In this document: piece after piece, positions 57,927-60,337 of the stretch
How positions within the stretch are numbered: the first letter of the stretch is position 1
How the letters are laid out: each line of letters opens with the position of its first letter
NCBI RefSeq assembly: GCF_003122205.1
Contig: NZ_QEYE01000021.1
Span: 1 to 60,337, forward strand
Length of the DNA: 60,337 nt
Direction of reading: 5' to 3'
DNA from: Maritimibacter sp. 55A14
GTDB lineage: Bacteria; Pseudomonadota; Alphaproteobacteria; Rhodobacterales; Rhodobacteraceae
Notes under the pieces: model-generated
Seen by the model: only the letters and a program-made list of their open reading frames with translations
Told to the model about the DNA's origin: nothing
The model's database searches: none
Made by a program: the position numbers and the translations under genes

Positions 57927-58603
57927 CGCCTTCAGACGCTTCCAAAATTTCGAAAACCGTTGACGAATTGACCCGACAGCTTACTCCAGCACTTTACGAT
58001 ATCGGCTTCTTTGAAGCCACGGTCGATAATCCACTTGTTGGAAAAAAAATCGGAAATTCCTTTTCCGGTCATGCTCTGGACATCGCAATTCGCGCCGTCG
58101 CGATGAAGCTTGTACTATTTGTAACGCGAAGCTGGGAAAGAAACGGTAACAGCATCATAACGTTTCTGAAATTTGCAGGTTCAAGTGGCGAGTATATCGA
58201 ATCAGAACGCAAATCGAAACACCCTGACTTTCCCGAAAATTTCCTGCAAATTGGCATGGTACAAAGGCGACTTAACGCCCTGCATAGATATCAGAGATGC
58301 TTTACGAATCATCCAAGTTTTATCGCCGCCCGAAGGTATCGAACCGAACATTTAGCTCATTTGCTCGATGGCCAGAGTGATATTTCAAAGCGACTAAATA
58401 AAGAGGATCTGATTATTGAAGATCTTACATATAAAGATTTACTCAATCTTTCGAACAAAACCGCGGTGATAATTTCTAATGTTCTGCAAATTTGGAAATT
58501 TGAGATTCGAAACCCTCAAGACGCAATTAGAATTTCCAGGAAATACACGCTTGATTTCTGGAATTTCCTTCCCTCTCTCTCTGATGCGGAAAAGAAATCA
58601 TAG
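57923..58603 (+). CDS. HEPN/AbiU2-like protein
   Basis: A 226-residue, mostly helical protein resembling HEPN_AbiU2 proteins. The HEPN-type motif is at RRYRTEHLAHLLD (Arg140, His143/His146; R-x4-6-H), the usual active site of HEPN ribonucleases. TYKDLLNLSNKTAVIISNVLQIWKF afterwards fits the family's last helices. The start is TTG at 57923, overlapping the parE TGA; GGAGGAGG (57908-57915), inside parE, is 7 bases upstream. The gene is extremely AT-rich against its GC-rich surroundings, a clear sign of recent transfer. AbiU-type proteins act in phage abortive infection. No antitoxin is adjacent. The family call is moderately sure. Confidence 0.7.
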   Translation: MTPSDASKISKTVDELTRQLTPALYDIGFFEATVDNPLVGKKIGNSFSGHALDIAIRAVAMKLVLFVTRSWERNGNSIITFLKFAGSSGEYIESERKSKHPDFPENFLQIGMVQRRLNALHRYQRCFTNHPSFIAARRYRTEHLAHLLDGQSDISKRLNKEDLIIEDLTYKDLLNLSNKTAVIISNVLQIWKFEIRNPQDAIRISRKYTLDFWNFLPSLSDAEKKS

Positions 58604-58909
58604 CAAACGCAGGGTGAGTACCAACCCACACAGCACGCCAGTTGCACCGGAGACCCGCGCCGGCTAGATCCGCCATGCACCACCCCTCACGCAGCGCCTG
58701 ACCGCGGGCGGGGGCGCAGCGCCCGCCCATGGGGTGGGTGAGCAGACTTCCCGGAAACACGCCGGTGGCGTGTTTCGCCTGCGAACGGGCGGAGCCCCGG
58801 ACGGGCGCTGCCGGTGCCGCTGCGCGGCACCGGCGGGGAAAATGGGCAGGGCGCAGTCGCCCCCGGTTCAGGCTTCTGGAAAACCGACCAGGTGCTGCAA
58901 ACCCCGCCC
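58604..58909. other. Intergenic region with three strong hairpins
   Basis: These 306 bases between the AbiU2-like gene and the cytochromes hold no supportable gene. They contain an imperfect GC stem (58705-58728), a perfect 10-bp stem GAAACACGCC-GGT-GGCGTGTTTC (58754-58776) and a perfect 11-bp stem GCCGGTGCCGC-TGC-GCGGCACCGGC (58810-58834). The middle one could end transcription from either side. The GC content returns to normal at about 58620. Confidence 0.6.
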
Positions 58910-59311
58910 CTATTCCTGCACGCTCTCCAGGAAGGCCACGATGTCGGCGATGGGGCGGCTCGTCATCACCGGCTGGCCGCCGGCGGTCTTCAGCGACACC
59001 TCCTCGTCGCGCTCGAAGAAGCCGCCGAAGATCGGCATCTCGCCGCCATGCGCCAGCAGCGGGTCGCGCCCGTCGATGCGGCTGACCACGCGCCAGACCG
59101 GGAATTCGCCGCCATTGCGCGCCTTGAGCCCGGTCAGGTCGGGGGTGGGGATCGCCAGTATCTCGGCCATCGGGCCGGTGCCCCGCGCCTGCGGTCCGTG
59201 GCAGGCCACGCAATGCGCGGTGAAGAGTAAGCGGCCCTCCGCCGCGTCCTGCGCCGCGGCGCTGCCCGCCAGCCCCAGCGCAGCGAGGGTCAGTGCAAGG
59301 ATCGGTCTCAT
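58910..59311 (-). CDS. Small c-type cytochrome
   Basis: A 133-residue periplasmic protein. A signal peptide (PILALTLAALGLAGSAAAQ) is followed by heme site CVACH (residue ~34) and a likely Met ligand in HGGEMPIFGGFF. Its middle PDLTGLKARNGGEFPVWRVVSRIDG matches the neighbouring cytochrome closely, so the two arose by duplication. The redox partner is unknown. It starts 2 bases after the stop of its paralogue. Confidence 0.9.
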   Translation of the reverse strand: MRPILALTLAALGLAGSAAAQDAAEGRLLFTAHCVACHGPQARGTGPMAEILAIPTPDLTGLKARNGGEFPVWRVVSRIDGRDPLLAHGGEMPIFGGFFERDEEVSLKTAGGQPVMTSRPIADIVAFLESVQE

Positions 59312-59313
59312 GC

Positions 59314-59727
59314 TCAGTCCTCCGTCACCTGGATCGTCTGTAGATATTCCGCCAGCGCCACCAGCTTGACCGGCGTCGGCGTCAGCGTCCCGTCGGGCGC
59401 GCGCCAGAGCACCTTGCGCCCCTCCAGGAGCGGGCCGAATTCCGGCATCACGCCGCCATGCTGCTGGCGCCGGGTGTAGCCGTCGATCACCGACATCACG
59501 CGCGCATCGGGAAAGGTGCCGCCATTGCGGGCCGAGAGCCGCGTCAGGTCCGGCGCGCCGCCGAAGACCAGCCCGGCCACCGTGCCGTCGCCCTGCCCGC
59601 CCGCGCCGTGGCAGCCGGTGCAGTTCGCCTGATAGGTGGCGCGCCCGACCTCCGGCGTGGGGCGCGCCGGCGCGCAGGCCACCGCCCCTGCCGATACCGC
59701 CATCGCGAACCAGAACCGCCATGTCAT
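59314..59727 (-). CDS. c-type cytochrome, probable lipoprotein
   Basis: A 137-residue protein. The N-terminus WFAMAVSAGAVACAPARPTPE looks like a lipoprotein signal with the acylated Cys in AVAC, so it may be membrane-tethered. Heme site CTGCH is followed by GAGGQGDG, and the Met ligand is likely in HGGVMPEFGPLLEG. PDLTRLSARNGGTFPDARVMSVIDG is shared with its downstream paralogue. GGGAGG precedes the ATG at 59727. It is the first gene of a two-gene operon. An oxidase subunit is not nearby. Confidence 0.9.
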   Translation of the reverse strand: MTWRFWFAMAVSAGAVACAPARPTPEVGRATYQANCTGCHGAGGQGDGTVAGLVFGGAPDLTRLSARNGGTFPDARVMSVIDGYTRRQQHGGVMPEFGPLLEGRKVLWRAPDGTLTPTPVKLVALAEYLQTIQVTED

Positions 59728-59802
59728 CGCTGCACCTCCCGTTTGCGCCGAGCCTGCCACGCGCCCCGCCGCGCCGCATTGATCTGGGTCAGCCCGGCCG
59801 CG

Positions 59803-59830
59803 TGGTGGGTGATGAGAGACTCGAACTCCC
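59803..59830 (-). other. 3' tRNA fragment (candidate attachment-site scar)
   Basis: On the minus strand the sequence makes a T-arm, GGGAG-TTCGAGT-CTCTC (5 bp, one G-U), then ATCACCC, A and CCA, i.e. the complete 3' third of a tRNA. The acceptor strand would pair with GGGTGAT, as in alphaproteobacterial tRNA-Val(UAC) or tRNA-Lys. Bases beyond 59830 do not continue a tRNA, so the 5' part is missing. Such fragments are the usual scar of integration into a tRNA 3' end. Confidence 0.6.
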
Positions 59831-60020
59831 TCACCCCCAGCCTTTCACACTGAATCTAAACACAAAATTATGCTCCGCCTTGCGCTCTGTGTACCAACTA
59901 TATGTACCGGCACCAAGTCCAAATGGATGGGACGTCCCCCTTCTCTGTATAACCCGCTTGAACCACGCGGTAAGCTGCAAGGGTTTATGTCCAGACGGTA
60001 TCTGTGAACTGTAGCTAGAT

Positions 60021-60337
60021 TTAGCTCACCTCTGGCTCCAGCCCCTGTGGCACGAAGGTTAACTGGTCGGAAAGGTCACTCGGAATCCGTCCGATCCTAA
60101 CCCCTTCTTCAAGCCTGTCGAAGTCGACTGCTGCCAGCCCCCGTCGAAGCTCGTTCCACATTGACCGAGCCATCAGTCTCAGCTCAGGATTCTGGATTGC
60201 TCGGCGAGAGTGACCTGCCCCTTTTTTCAGGGCCACTCGTAAGTCGAGCTTGTTCCCCTTTTGTGTGCCATCATTCGGCGGCATGAGCAATGGGCGCAGG
60301 CGCGGAGCCATCAGGTAGCTCAAGCGGCTGCGCCCAT
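60021..60337 (-). CDS. Hypothetical protein, 5' end outside window
   Basis: The frame is open to the window edge and ends with TAA at 60021, so at least ~105 C-terminal residues are seen. They are basic and soluble (LKKGAGHSRRAIQNPELRLMARSMWNELRRGLAAVDFDRLEEGVRIGRIPSDLSDQLTF). No family recognised. The region is less GC-rich than the core genome and lies on the island side of the tRNA scar. An internal TTG at 60323 could also be a start, but lacks a ribosome-binding site within the window. Confidence 0.45.
   Translation of the reverse strand, partial: GRSRLSYLMAPRLRPLLMPPNDGTQKGNKLDLRVALKKGAGHSRRAIQNPELRLMARSMWNELRRGLAAVDFDRLEEGVRIGRIPSDLSDQLTFVPQGLEPEVS

Overview
The window is a high-GC chromosomal segment of an alphaproteobacterium. 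It most likely belongs to the marine Roseobacter group of the Rhodobacteraceae. The best evidence is a DMSP lyase DddP with all its metal ligands at the published positions, an NDUFA12-type complex I subunit, a bactofilin/M23 peptidase pair, an RNase E with an acidic insertion in its S1 domain, a VPLPA-type C-terminal sorting signal, and a GAAC-N7-GAAC SOS box in front of uvrA. Most of the window is ordinary core genome. Accessory DNA lies at both edges and in a few small islets.

Left edge (1-1960): the 5' end of an IS5-family transposase and its IS terminus abut an AT-richer DUF2971-like gene whose stop codon lies at the IS junction. A secreted VPLPA-CTERM protein follows. 1965-7613: a YbdK-type glutamate-cysteine ligase, then a tightly overlapped valine-catabolism operon (isobutyryl-CoA dehydrogenase, 3-hydroxyisobutyryl-CoA hydrolase, 3-hydroxyisobutyrate dehydrogenase) ending in a Crp/Fnr regulator. 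The operon has a clear promoter overlapped by a 20-bp palindrome. 7649-18789 is mostly minus strand: uvrA, lpd, a DUF924 protein, an MFS permease, queA and a giant AsmA/DUF3971 protein.

18915-29758: peroxiredoxin (bcp), a DUF455 ferritin-like protein, M23 peptidase and bactofilin on the plus strand; then DUF2189, an amidase, prfB, PBP1a and amiC on the minus strand. Cell-wall functions are concentrated here. 30177-38185: rne, an M48 peptidase, a DsbA-like protein, a GDCCVxC mini-protein, accB-accC and aat. 38128-43244 (minus): DUF2155, MlaD, NDUFA12, clpX, clpP, tig and tRNA-Leu(UAG). 43421-47496: a Hint-domain protein, the bifunctional NAD(P)HX repair enzyme with an odd hairpin-rich linker, and glnB-glnA.

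47585-57926: small hypothetical proteins, dddP, an alpha/beta hydrolase-OsmC fusion, a MATE pump, a NicO/DUF1007 metal-transport pair, PPK2 and parE. Right edge (57923-60337): an AT-rich HEPN/AbiU2-like gene fused by overlap onto the end of parE, a hairpin-rich spacer, a tandem pair of paralogous c-type cytochromes, and a 3' tRNA fragment that looks like an attachment-site scar. The scar suggests that a tRNA-targeted island begins near 59831 and continues past the window. No CRISPR array, rRNA, prophage module or complete integrase was seen. No wholly new multi-gene system is evident. The best leads are the AbiU2-like islet, the tRNA scar, the palindromic insertion in the NAD(P)HX repair gene, the palindromic operator of the valine operon and the hairpin over the lpd ribosome-binding site.
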